From the NCBI GenBank assembly GCA_022376515.1, contig WTXI01000036.1, positions 186,001 through 250,000 on the forward strand: a DNA stretch of 64,000 nt. Reading direction: 5' to 3'. The translations under genes were made by a program, and so were the position numbers. This stretch comes from Lactifluus volemus. Its lineage: Eukaryota > Basidiomycota > Agaricomycetes > Russulales > Russulaceae. The stretch's first letter is position 1. Each line of letters opens with the position of its first letter. Below, in pieces: positions 13,452 through 23,474 of this stretch. Under the pieces are notes generated by a model. It made no database searches. It was not told the DNA's origin and worked only from the letters and a program-made list of their open reading frames with translations.

Positions 13452-14824
13452 TTACGAAGGTCCAACACTAGCCAGCACCTTGAACACGTCATTCTGTCGC
13501 TCCCTGAACTGCGGCAGTCGCGTCATAGCCAACGCAAGTGAGTTCACGCGATTAGCAAACGCGACCGCGCGGCCCTCCGTACTCCGCCGCCCGTTATCCC
13601 CACCCTCGGGGATGTCATGCCCCGCACCACGCTCCAGCAATAGACGCGCGCGCTCGAGCCGCGGCGCAGGTACCTCGCTATCCTCCTGCACAAGTCGAAT
13701 AGCCTCGATCGTATCCTCCTCTTCAATCTGCGCCGCATCGCGACCGATAGCAGCAAACTCACGCATCAGCGGCCGCAGCGGCGCAGGGCACTCGGCGAGC
13801 GTGAGTGGGACGCCGCGTACGCCGATAACCGCGCCATCTGCCGTGACCATGGTAGACGCGACGGAAAGGATGGCCAGCGCGACGGAGCCAAAGTACGCGC
13901 GTGGCGGGTCAGACTTGAGTAGTCGTTTGAGGGACGGCGTGCTCGCGAGGACGTCAGCCAGAGCTGCGTAGAGCGTCTCACGAATGATCTCAATGGCGGG
14001 ACTCGCTGACGTTGCGATTGTCGGGGTTCGCGGGAGAAAGAGGGAGCTGGCTGAGGCTGAGGGAGTGTGAGATGGGCTGTAGGCACTGGGTGGGAGTAGG
14101 CGTGGGGAACGAGGTGGTTGGGGCGAGGGCGGTACCTTCTCTGGGAAGGTGGGTGTCGTTGGAGATGGTGTGTACATTGGTGGAGGGACAAAGGACGCCT
14201 TTACACGTAACGAGCCTGATCCTCCTCCAGGTTCACCGACGTCAATCGCAGCTTGCAAGTCGTTCGCGTAGCGGTCCTGGAACGAGCGCCGCTGGCTAAT
14301 CTCAATCGAGATGGCACGTAAGTCGGCGGCCAGGCGTCCCAAGACGGGAAGGGCGGGCTGTGTGAGGGGGTCGAGCCCACAGATGACACGGGCGAGATCG
14401 TGCTGGTACTCCGATTTGAGGTTCTGAATGGCGGGAACGCATTCGGACCAGAGCCTGAGGAAGGGAATGAAAACCACGGGACAGTTGGTAAGGGAAAGAT
14501 TATGACGCGGGGCAGACGGATTGTTGCTGCGTGGAAGAGGGACGGAAGGGGGATTAGTTGTAGAGCGCAAGGCCGCGAAATAGAGGCACAAGGCAGGGCC
14601 TTGAACATGATTTAGTGTGGACTTTTGGGTGGGTAGATGGGGGTTCTGAGCGCACCTGTGATCATTAAATCACCTTCAGCTCCACTAAGAATCTCAACGT
14701 CGAGCAAGTGTTCAGCCCTGGCCTGAGTTAAGGAAGATTTGAGATAGCTGTGAAAGGCATCTTGGACGTATTCTTCGTCCAGACGACCATCGCTATCGAC
14801 TAGTCTGCTTCCAGGTGGGGCCAT
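13452..14824 (-). CDS. Uncharacterised two-exon protein
   Basis: Function not recognised. Exon 1 (14824 to about 14650) starts MAPPGSRLVDSDGRLDEEYV and ends near a GT donor after DLMITG; exon 2 is open from about 14590 to the stop at 13452. The protein is about 430 residues: an N-terminal helical part with a Leu-rich segment around HDLARVICGLDPLTQPALPV, a central Ser/Pro-rich linker, and a C-terminal helical half (ETLYAALADVLASTPSLKRLL to the end) rich in Arg and Glu. No signal peptide or membrane segment. It is tail-to-head with the carrier gene, on the same strand. The long intact frame and GC-rich coding bias say it is real. Confidence 0.7.
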
Positions 14825-14983
14825 GAAGGCAAGTGTGGAAATGTGTGCTTGCCGCCGAGCCGTGTCATTTTACTAGGAGACTGTACAGTAACGACGCACA
14901 GCCATGCCGGAGCTCTCGGAATCGGAATTATAACCTTGCCGGGAGTTGACTCCCGCAGCTGTGATATTATTATTCTAATTCGT

Positions 14984-16206
14984 CTACAGTTCTAAAAACC
15001 TTTTCATACCCTGCCAGACAGCAAAGCTCACAGCATTCATCGGCACAATTTTGAGGTACCCAATGCCGAGCCCAACAAAGAATCCTCTCACCCCACCACG
15101 TGTCCATATCGCGCGCACGGTCTCTCCCCAACGTAGCCAACGACCAGGTTCCGTTAACCCACCAACTTGCATACGTCGCCGCACCACCTCGAACGGATAG
15201 GAAACCGTCTGCGCGAGCGCACCCGAGAGCGCGCCAATCCCAAGATCTGCCAGCAGCGTAGCCCGCGGACGACCCCTTGGCCCAACGGGCACGAGGCTAG
15301 CGCGCAGGTAACCCCACGTGAGGAAGGCAGTGCCAGCATACGGAACAATTCCAGCTAGGCTGACTGTGAACCCACGATAAAATTTGAGGAGCGGAAAGGT
15401 ATGAAAAAGCTCCCTGGTGATCGGTGCTGCGGATGGGAGCGGTGAGCCCTCGGCGTAGATGAGGTGTGCGGTGTGCAAGAAGGATGGTCGCACAGGTTTT
15501 CCTGATGCGGTGCTGTGTATGGTATGAAAGGCCATGCGTACACGCAATAATTCGAGAGGATAGGTGAAAAAGACGGAAATTGCCCCTTTGTTAAAGACAA
15601 CGTTGAGCAGACTACCAGAGAGCGCACTGAAAGCTCATACCCGAAATAGCACCTGCCGAGAATCGGCGCAGATTTGTTTCTTGAGCACGAGTTGGCATCA
15701 GCAACTACAAACCTCGAGTCGATAAAAAAAGCAAATGAACCCAGAGGCGAGAGAGGGATACGCACGTCATGCATCTGATCATATGCCATGAACTTGATTG
15801 CTGCGTAAGGGAATATACGCAGGAGCGTCGCAGAATGGCCTTGAAAGAGGCCTAAAGCTCCGCTGTCTCTGTATATTTGCGCCCCAGCGCGGTAGGCACC
15901 ACTCCATGTACCTAAGTAGGGGCAAGTGTCAACACCACCTGGAGTGTACAAGAGGACGGAAGGGTGGAAAGAGCACCTGCGTATTTCTGATATTCAGGAT
16001 TCGAGGCCTGAAAGAGGATCTTAACACGGTCAAGCGGTGCAACGACTGTCTTCGCCTGAGATTAGTAGATAAATGTTATACGTCAGATGGAAATGTGAGG
16101 CGAGAGCATAGCAGACTGTACACACAACACAACCGGCAACACCGCCAGCGATACCAGAGCGAATCACTCGGTCCGTAGCTTTAAATCTGCGTGCATCAGA
16201 GCTCAT
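14984..16206 (-). CDS. LEU5: Mitochondrial carrier, coenzyme A transporter type (Leu5/SLC25A42-like)
   Basis: Inner-membrane carrier expected to move coenzyme A (or its precursor) into the matrix. Start [20 protein letters not shown]. Three carrier repeats are seen: the first has [20 protein letters not shown], the motif typical of Leu5 and its relatives; then [20 protein letters not shown]; the second has [17 protein letters not shown]; the third has [15 protein letters not shown] and [16 protein letters not shown]. At least four introns. The carrier signature PX[DE]XX[KR] is present in repeat 1 (PLDRVK) and repeat 3 (PFEVVR). It is divergent from HOP2 with 125 bp between the start codons, so the two probably share a promoter region. 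The Leu5 assignment rests on the first-repeat signature and is better supported than a generic carrier call. Confidence 0.88.
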
Positions 16207-16331
16207 TCGAGTTTATGCGTACATACGCAGCGAAATAAAAATTGCCTCGACCTCTGAGGCACCGGCATATGAAATCCGTCATGTCATGTGATTTCGTCTT
16301 TCTAGCGACGCATATAATCTGATTACCTTCA

Positions 16332-17477
16332 ATGGCGTCCAAAGCAAAGACAGATGTAAAAGTTCAAGTTCTGAAAGGACAAGATGGTACGTTTTACAAC
16401 CCAACAACTTCCTCACATTGCCCTTACATTCGATTCGATGTCCCCGAAGCTGAGAACAAAGTTCTCGATTACATCAAGCGGGTTCGCAGATGCCAGCGGC
16501 GCCCTCAGTTTTTTATTATTACTTCTGATATGTCTTGTGTCATGTCATCGACAGATTAATCGCCCATATGGTGCCGTCGACATCTCCGCCAACCTCAAAG
16601 GTGCCGTCCCCAAGACGGCCGCGCAAAAGATCCTTCTAGCGCTCGCAGAAAAAGGGGAAGTCACGCAGAAGACCTATGGTGCGTGCATTTTTTACGTACT
16701 TTGTTTCTTTGTCCAGTTTTAATCCGTCGTATATGCGCGCGCATACAATCAGGGAAGGCCACATTCTTCGTCGCGAATCAGAATAGTGTCGATGCGCTCC
16801 CTGAGCACAAGGTCAAGGCACTTGCGGAAGAAACGGAGGCGCTCACGGAGAGCAACAAAGCGCTGACAGCAGAAGTAAAGGCCGCTTCTGCAGGTATGTA
16901 CCCACAAGGAGGGGGCCCAAGGTTGGAAGGCCCATGTGCGCATACATGCTAACGGGGCCAAATGATCAGAGCTCGTACGAATAAGAAGTGTGCCGACAGA
17001 CACTGAGCTAGCCTCTCAGATAGATGAAGCCGAGTCCAAAGTGAGCGTGTTTTTCCCCCCTTGCTCGACCCATCAATATCTACATTGTCCGAGCAGGTCG
17101 CAAAGCTCCGCGCCCACCTCGAGCCTCTGCGCGCGGGCACGCCTCTCGTCTCACCCGCCGAGCTTGACGCACTCGACGCCGAGTGGACCATGTGGCGTAC
17201 AGAATGGATCCGGCGAAAAAAGGTGTTCTACGAGTGGGTGTTCCGGGTTTTCCTTTACTTCTTCCCGGCGAGTCGTCCCTCCGAATCACGCGCACATGGC
17301 TGACCCACAACATCTCTAACGTAAAAAAGCTTTTGGGCGCTTGTTTCCGACCCGCTGTCCCCGTTCGATGCCATCGAGCTGGCGGAAGATCTGGGGATCG
17401 AGTATGATACCCCTGAGCATCTAGAACTGGAACGCGGACCCTTGTGTACACCTGCACATGCCTCCAAGCGGCGCTGA
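16332..17477 (+). CDS. HOP2: Homologous-pairing protein 2 (Hop2/TBPIP/PSMC3IP)
   Basis: Meiotic recombination factor that with Mnd1 helps Dmc1/Rad51 in strand invasion. Start MASKAKTDVKVQVLKGQD. After introns the N-terminal winged helix reads KVLDYIKRV / NRPYGAVDISANLKGAVPK / AAQKILLALAEKGEVTQKTYGK, followed by ATFFVANQ. Next is a coiled coil (ALAEETEALTESNKALTAEV and a second heptad stretch LVRIRSVPTDTELASQIDEA), then the conserved C-terminal helices with ELDALDAEWTMWRTEWIRRK and FWALVSDPLSPFDAIELAED. Length is about 220-230 residues, as in the family. Six or so short introns. The junction before FWALVSD does not fit a clean GT donor in phase, so one splice site or one base there is uncertain. 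Confidence 0.88.
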
Positions 17478-17920
17478 TCGTTATCTCTAAGAGGTTCTGC
17501 AATCTTGTTGCTGTGTTGGGCTTTGTCTCTGCTGCTGGCCCTCTATGGTATTTCACTCTCGCGAAAGGTTGAGCAGAAGGGAAGAGTATACTGTATATGC
17601 CCCTCAATTAACGAAAACATACAGCTCGTGGATAAATGCGTATTAGTACAGTGCGCGGCATACGTAGAAAGAGGACAAATAAGAGGCAAATTATGTACAT
17701 CTGAGGGGGCGAGCAGGGTGGAGAAGATGAATTCGTCAAAAGGGCGTATCGCAAACCGAGGCGAGGTCCCAAGAGAAAAGCAAAGCTGGCGCTGAACCCA
17801 AGCCAGTGGGTCCGCTAGCTTCTCTATTTCAAATTCAAAGGCCATAGTAAACCCTGCAACAAAAACTCTGGTCAGCACCGAGTCGGTTCAAGGGAAAGTT
17901 TAAACCCAAAAAAAGGAGAC
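17478..17920. other. Convergent intergenic gap HOP2/MYND
   Basis: Transcription from both sides ends here. No gene, repeat or RNA seen. Confidence 0.4.
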
Positions 17921-18848
17921 TCACCCTCGCGAGGTTGTTGAGATCGGCTTAAAGTCCGTTCGACCGGAATCGACGTAGTGCGCGAGCACCGCTTGCCAGT
18001 CATTTCGTTCGTCCCACGGGATCCTGGCCGGAGCGTCGACTTCGACCGGCATCACCTGGCTCACGGCGCCACACTGAATCAGGACTACGGCAGTGCCGAT
18101 CCCACCTGCGCGACGGCAGCGCTCTTCGCGGCGCTGGATATCAGCCGCCACGAGCGGATCGCGTGAGGTGACGAAAGTGCGGTTGACGATGTGTGTACCC
18201 TTGATAAGGAACCTTTTAAACCAAAAAAGTGTGAGTTTTTTTTTTTGGTGAAAGGGGTGAAGGAGTACATACTGCCGATTCGAGTCGCCCGAGGGACGTG
18301 GAGTGAGTTCGATGAGGAGGGCCGACTGGCGCACGTTTGAAGGTACGCGTTTGAGCTGGAGGGCCTGAAAACCTGCCCAGCGAAGGAGGTCGTGGTGCTG
18401 GGTCGTGAAGCGCCGGAGCATTCTGGCGATGTTCTCATCCGGGTAATCAGCACTGATCGGTTGCTGCTTGATCGAGGCCAATTGGGCCTTGGTGTGCTGG
18501 CAGATCGCCTTGTGCGAAGGCCAATCCGCTTTCTGACATTGGGTGGACTAATGATCAATATAATTTAGTCTTTCGGTTCCGATTGTCAAAAATAAATAAA
18601 AAAGGCCACTCACACAGTAATTTGTGGTCATCTGTATGACGTCAGGAACACGAGGTTAACGTGTGGCCACAACACATGTAAAAACAAGGGGGACGACATA
18701 CGCAGCCTCCGCAAAGGAATTGTCTGGCAGAAGTGGGTTGTTCTGTGCTGCCACAGGCGTCGCACATGCGTATGCCCCTTTGTCGGTGGCTGTGGGTCGG
18801 AGCGGTGTGGTAATTGGCAGCGGCGGGAGTAGCGTAGTAACTCGTCAT
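17921..18848 (-). CDS. MYND-type zinc-finger protein
   Basis: Small protein (about 250 residues) with an N-terminal MYND finger, a protein-protein interaction zinc module. Start MTSYYATPAAANYHTAP; the finger is spread over three exons: MCDACGSTEQPTSARQFLC-GGC, then MTTNYC, then CQKADWPSHKAIC, giving the expected C-x2-C, C-x2-C, YC-x3-C and H-x3-C ligands. The C-terminal part (YPDENIARMLRRFTTQHHDL onward) is a helical domain of unknown function common in MYND proteins of basidiomycetes, ending PISTTSRG. No SET domain is visible, so this is not a SMYD methyltransferase. Partner and role unknown. Confidence 0.82.
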
Positions 18849-19908
18849 ATTGGAAATGGAAAGATTTACTGAAAAGGGATCAAAGGCTAGGAGAATTTGA
18901 TGACTCGAGGTTGTGATGACTCGTCCTGGCCATAGTACGGAGTGTTTTATAGCTCATGATCGTAGGTAAGGGCGCCAGATTGTTTCCGCTACGGCTCCAA
19001 CACAAAAAGAGTCGATGAGCAAGAGGAATCATTGCTACGCACTTTTGTTTTTCTTTTTTTTTTGTTTCATACAGCGCCGACAGGGAGGCCCACGAAGAGT
19101 GTGTTGGATAGACAATAACATAGAGGAGTGAGATAACTCGCGTGAGCCGACCCAAGACAAAAAGGACGGGCTAATACGGCGGACTTGAATACCGAGAAGG
19201 GAAAGATTGAAGCGCCCGTATAAAGCAAAGACAATTACAGCACATGCAATGCACGCTTAACCAACTCCCTCGTTATTATCCTTGTTGTCTTCTAACCATA
19301 TCAATAACGTTTACCTCTTCGCACTCATCAAGCTCCTAGGGTGATCCTAAACATGAAAAAAGACAATAACCAAACTTTAATCACTCTGTACGCCATCTCT
19401 TTGGTCTCTCTCGGCTCGCCCGATGCGACCTCACCACATTCCTGAACTTTGAATCATGCCGCGGGTAGCCATTTCAACGTAACGAGTTATATTGTTGTGT
19501 ATTTTACAGCTCAGCGAGCTCGTCACCATCGCAACGACGCTGAAAAGTTTCTAAAAGAACAGACATTGTTTGAGCGACGCAACATAGCTGCGTCTATGCC
19601 ATGATCTTGAACTCAATCGTATCAATGTTACTGATGAACACCCTACAAAAGCACCCGAGTTACTTAATGTAGCCCGCTCGATAGGATTCGTTCCTCGTCT
19701 CAGGACCGACTTAAAAACGGGGCGGGTTCAATTCACCGTCCGATATCCGGCTAGAATCGGGCCGTGATTGTATTGGATCAGCTCGATTGACATATCTCTC
19801 TTGGTAATCAATCGACAAAGTCATCGCACCTACAGCAACCTCGGTCTCGGTCCTTCATCTTTAATATATATATACTAACATATATCGACATCCTACACCA
19901 TCGTACTC
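18849..19908. promoter_or_regulatory. Intergenic, promoter side of IDO
   Basis: About 1 kb without a gene, between divergent genes. An AT-rich TATATATATA run at about 19863-19872 lies 35-45 bp upstream of the IDO start codon and could serve as its TATA element. A T-run lies near 19053. Confidence 0.4.
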
Positions 19909-21472
19909 ATGGCTTTTATTCCTTCTACCCATTTCCTTGCTCTTCCTCGTCCCGATGTCCTCATCGGTCCACCTCTAGGCGTTGTTGATACGACAACGCT
20001 CGCTGCTCATGATTTTGATGTCGATACTCGCACAGGATTCATGCCACCTGATCCCCCTCTTGCTAGATTACCTTTACAGTGGGAGCCTTGGGAACAGTTA
20101 CTAGACGATGCGCAAGTCCATCGGTTTCAACTTGGTACCAAACTTGACATCACCGACATGGAGAAAGCTCGGTCCGAATCTTGGCGAGCTCGTGTTCGAA
20201 AAGTCCGTTTTTATTAGTTCTCTTCCAGTAGCGTTACTGACGAGTGAGTCATAGTTACCAACTTTGTCTACAAGTGACTTGCGTCAATCAGAGTTACTTC
20301 TACGTCGTGGCCATCACGTACTAGCCTGGAATATGCATTTCTATATCCATTCCCTTCCACCTGATGCTGATATTCGGATTCCCCCGCCTATTACCGTGCC
20401 TCTTTTGGAAGTTTGTGCCCAGCTGCAACTTCCTCCAGTGATAACTTATTCAGACGACGTGCTCTACAACTGGGAACTCAAGGTACCATCTGCAGAACCT
20501 ACACCAGCACTCGACAATCTGCGCTGCCTCACTTTGTTCACCGGCACGCGCGATGAGGAAGAGTTTTATCTAGCTAGTGCGCGAATCGAGCTGCGCGGCG
20601 TTGACGCCCTCGAGATCATGCGTGCGATTATGGATGAGCTCTTTGTCGGTGATGGACTCGCCGCACGCCGTATCACCCGCTACCTCCACAATCTTTCGCG
20701 CGTCCTAGATGACCTCTCCCTACTCCTGCTTGGTGTTCGCGATGGTTGCGATCCCGACGTGTTCTACCACGAGATCCGCCCCTGGTTTAACGGTGCTGAC
20801 TCGGGCTCTCGCAACTGGACCTTCGAAGGTCTCGAGGCGCACCCTGAACTCGTTCTCCCGGTTGAGCTTTCCGGCCCGAGCGCTGCACAGAGTTCGCTCA
20901 TCCATGCCTTCGACGTCTTCCTCGGTGTCGACCATACCCCCAAACAGACTCCTCCTCCCTCATTCCCAACTCTCTCTACATCTTATATCGAGCACCCCTC
21001 CTCATTCACAACATCCAAATCGGATCCTGCACATCAGGCCCTGCCCAGAACACCCTTCCTAACTCGCATGCGCTCATACATGCCGCGCCACCATCGTAAC
21101 TTTCTGCGTCACCTCGACGCAGCACCGCGCCCCTTGCGCGCAGCGGTGGCACGCATGAGTGATGCGTCCCTCCTGGATGCGTACAACTCTGCGCTTGATG
21201 CGCTCCGCCGCTTTCGCGATGCGCACCTCCGCATTGTCGCGCTATATATCATCGGCCCTTCGCGTCGTGGACCTCCTTCCTCTGCTCGCATTGCGCAGGC
21301 TGGCACTGACACTGCTGCGGAGACGTGTGGGGGCCAAACGGGGACGGGAATGGAGGTGGAGACGGAGAGTACGTCCCGTCTGCGCGGGACGGGTGGTACA
21401 GACTTGGTCAGGTTTTTGAAAGGCGTGCGGGACCGCACATCTGAAGCTACGATGGAACGCGCCACTGTTTGA
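19909..21472 (+). CDS. IDO: Indoleamine 2,3-dioxygenase
   Basis: Heme enzyme that opens the indole ring of L-tryptophan to N-formylkynurenine, the first step towards kynurenine and NAD. Two exons: MAFIPSTHFLALPRP... to WRARVRK, an intron of about 47 bp ending CATAG, then a single long exon. Family marks in order: LGTKLDI near the N-terminus, LPPVITYSDDVLYNW (substrate-pocket side), RYLHNLSRVLDDL, FYHEIRPWFNG, FLTRMRSYMPRHHRNFL (the YMP..HR.FL motif) and FRDAHLRIVALYI, whose His should be the proximal heme ligand. About 500 residues with a Ser/Pro-rich insertion before the PRHHRNFL motif and a short variable tail, normal for fungal IDO. No frame break. Confidence 0.93.
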
Positions 21473-21832
21473 TACTGTAAACATAAACACAAACAGCACA
21501 TTTCGTTTTTTTTAGATTTTTATACATCATTTATAGAATAGCGAAAATAAGAGAAAAAAGAAACAAGGTTGTCCATCGTCTCTGTATCGTGTTTACACAA
21601 AATGACTTGTTCCATCGATGACTGGAGATTGTTGTACCCTGTTTTGCTCTGATGTCCACTGGGCAATTTATGGCTTAGCTGCTCCCAAGGCGAACGTCAA
21701 GAGCTGTAAATTCGTCGCAAGGCTTGGAGCTTGGAGGACTCGAGGTATCCGACTCGGACTCGGACAAAAAGTACAAATACATTAACGTAGGCATGCGGCC
21801 TCGAGGGCTTGAGGTCCCACTTGCCAACTAGT

Positions 21833-21904
21833 AGACCCAACCGTGGTTCGAACACGGGACCGCACGATCTGCAATCGTATGCTCTACCACTGAGCTATTG
21901 AGTC
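21833..21904 (-). tRNA. tRNA-Cys (GCA)
   Basis: Minus strand folds as a cloverleaf: acceptor GACTCAA/TTGGGTC, D arm GCTC..GAGC, anticodon stem TACGA/TCGTG with loop TTGCAGA (anticodon GCA), T arm CCGTG-TTCGAAC-CACGG. No intron; 71 nt plus discriminator. The 3' CCA is not encoded, as expected for a nuclear gene. Confidence 0.95.
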
Positions 21905-22150
21905 GGGGATTGGGAAAAGAAAAATTGCATTGTCGATGGTTTATTCCAGCCGGCGCAAGGAGAGAAAAGACATTTACTGCTTGCAAGGTATCAATACGGT
22001 CGTACAGCTGATTAACGTTACGCCGTGGAACTCATGCCATTGGTCCTTCAACGCCGTCGTTGAAAAGTATAAACGAAGTACCATTTACATCGTGCAATGT
22101 GACTATCATGTCGACCATAACCAACTCATATACGACATATGGGCCTTCTC
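21905..22150. other. Spacer downstream of tRNA-Cys
   Basis: No gene recognised. Confidence 0.3.
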
Positions 22151-22555
22151 TTATCTCGCTTGGGACAAACGTGACGTTTTTGAATCACTTCTAAAAATGG
22201 CGGACCAATAAAAAAAAAGCGAGATGAGACTGACTGTGAATACAGTACATAAAGCCAGGGAATAATGATTGTCCTTCTCAAAGTAGGAGTCAATGTCAGA
22301 GTCTTCTGCCTTGTGAATGACGGACTTGGTATCCAATTGCCTGGGCGACGATAGAACCTGTTGGGGCGACGGCACCTTCCGAGGAACGATCCCGTCAGAT
22401 AGGGAGGCTATCTGACGGGATTGTTCCTCGGAAAGTGCCGTCGCCCCTATTCTTCGCTGGGTGACAGTTGGGTGACCCGACATTGTTGACAAGTCGTCCT
22501 GGATTCCACTACAACTAGAGGTCGGAGGACAGACAGAATTCTCCTGGCGGTGCAA
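22151..22555 (-). CDS. Hypothetical frame with one membrane segment
   Basis: Open for 134 codons but without an upstream ATG (first in-frame ATG gives MSGHPTVTQRRIG). The C-terminal part is hydrophobic (LALCTVFTVSLISLFFYW), the middle is polar. The central part is the two arms of the inverted repeat at 22363-22447, which makes coding doubtful. It ends at the edge of the TIR element's left target duplication, so it may be the end of a gene cut by that insertion. Low confidence. Confidence 0.25.
   Translation of the reverse strand: MHRQENSVCPPTSSCSGIQDDLSTMSGHPTVTQRRIGATALSEEQSRQIASLSDGIVPRKVPSPQQVLSSPRQLDTKSVIHKAEDSDIDSYFEKDNHYSLALCTVFTVSLISLFFYWSAIFRSDSKTSRLSQAR
22363..22447. repeat. Long near-perfect hairpin (39-bp arms, 7-nt loop)
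   Basis: Arms 22363-22401 and 22409-22447 are inverted copies differing at two positions; loop GGGAGGC. On either strand one of the two differences becomes a G-U pair in RNA. Size and shape resemble a small-RNA precursor, but it could also be a relic of a foldback element. Confidence 0.8.
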
Positions 22556-22993
22556 GTTCGACTCAACAAACTTGGGCTAGTAGAGGACCCCTGAAACTAC
22601 ACTGGACCGGCTGATCCAGGATTTGGATAAAATTTAGGTGATTCCTAAGAAATGCCTGAGGTCAATGCGGATAAATACTACTATTTTGGCTAAAATTTGC
22701 CCAAATGCATGGTCTGAAATTGCGGATAAAAATTAGGTCTGGTGACACAGGCCTGATCACTTTGCGGATAAAAAACCACCAGTTCTGTTGAGGCATTGTG
22801 GCAAGGCACGTGTGGCAGAGAAGTGTTCTACACCTGGGCCAGTCCTGGGCCGCGGAAATAGTGTGGACGGCCAGCATATGTTATCAATGGGCATTTGTGT
22901 ACTATTTGCATCCATATTGTATGCTAGTTGTACTTTGTAACTAGTACTCGTAGGGCTAGGGTTGAATCAACAGAATCACTACATCTCACCCAA

Positions 22994-23437
22994 TGTTAGG
23001 GACTAGCTGTTCCTAGTTCCTAAGATAGGATCAAGTTGTTCAGGAGGACCAACAGAGACGCGAGTCTAAGTTGGGTCTAGCTAAGTTATAGCACTTAGAG
23101 GGCTTCAAGAGAGAGAGGGATCACAAGGGGATTTGTGAGGAGATTCAAGAGGCTAGTATTGGAGAGAAGTCCAAGCTGGAGAGCAAGGACACAAGGTAAG
23201 ACGTCTTATATACTGTACAGGGCAAAGGGCGAGTGACATCAGTAATGATGTCATGAGCCTGGGTCTAACTACAACGTCATCGAAGTTCTAGGCTAATGAT
23301 GTCATAAGGGTCACTATGAGTCAAGAACACACTGTTCCGTGTCGTACAAGGTGAGGCTCTGTCCGTAAGCGAGAATGTAGACGGAAATGAAAAACATGAG
23401 GCAACAGGGAGGCAGAGGTCTAGACAAATCCGTAACA
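22994..23437 (-). repeat. 3' LTR of the chromovirus
   Basis: 444 bp, TG...CA ends. The pol frame stops just upstream of it (23475), leaving about 37 bp for the polypurine tract. The minus strand just before the LTR is not a clean purine run, so the plus-strand primer site is not obvious. Confidence 0.95.
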
Positions 23438-23474
23438 TTACCTCCCGTCTTAGGTGATTGTCCCACCAATCACT

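Noticed and set aside
13480..13971. Plus-strand Ser/Arg-rich frame opposite the uncharacterised gene
   Set aside because: Mirror of GC-rich codons of the minus-strand exon; no start context or homology cues.
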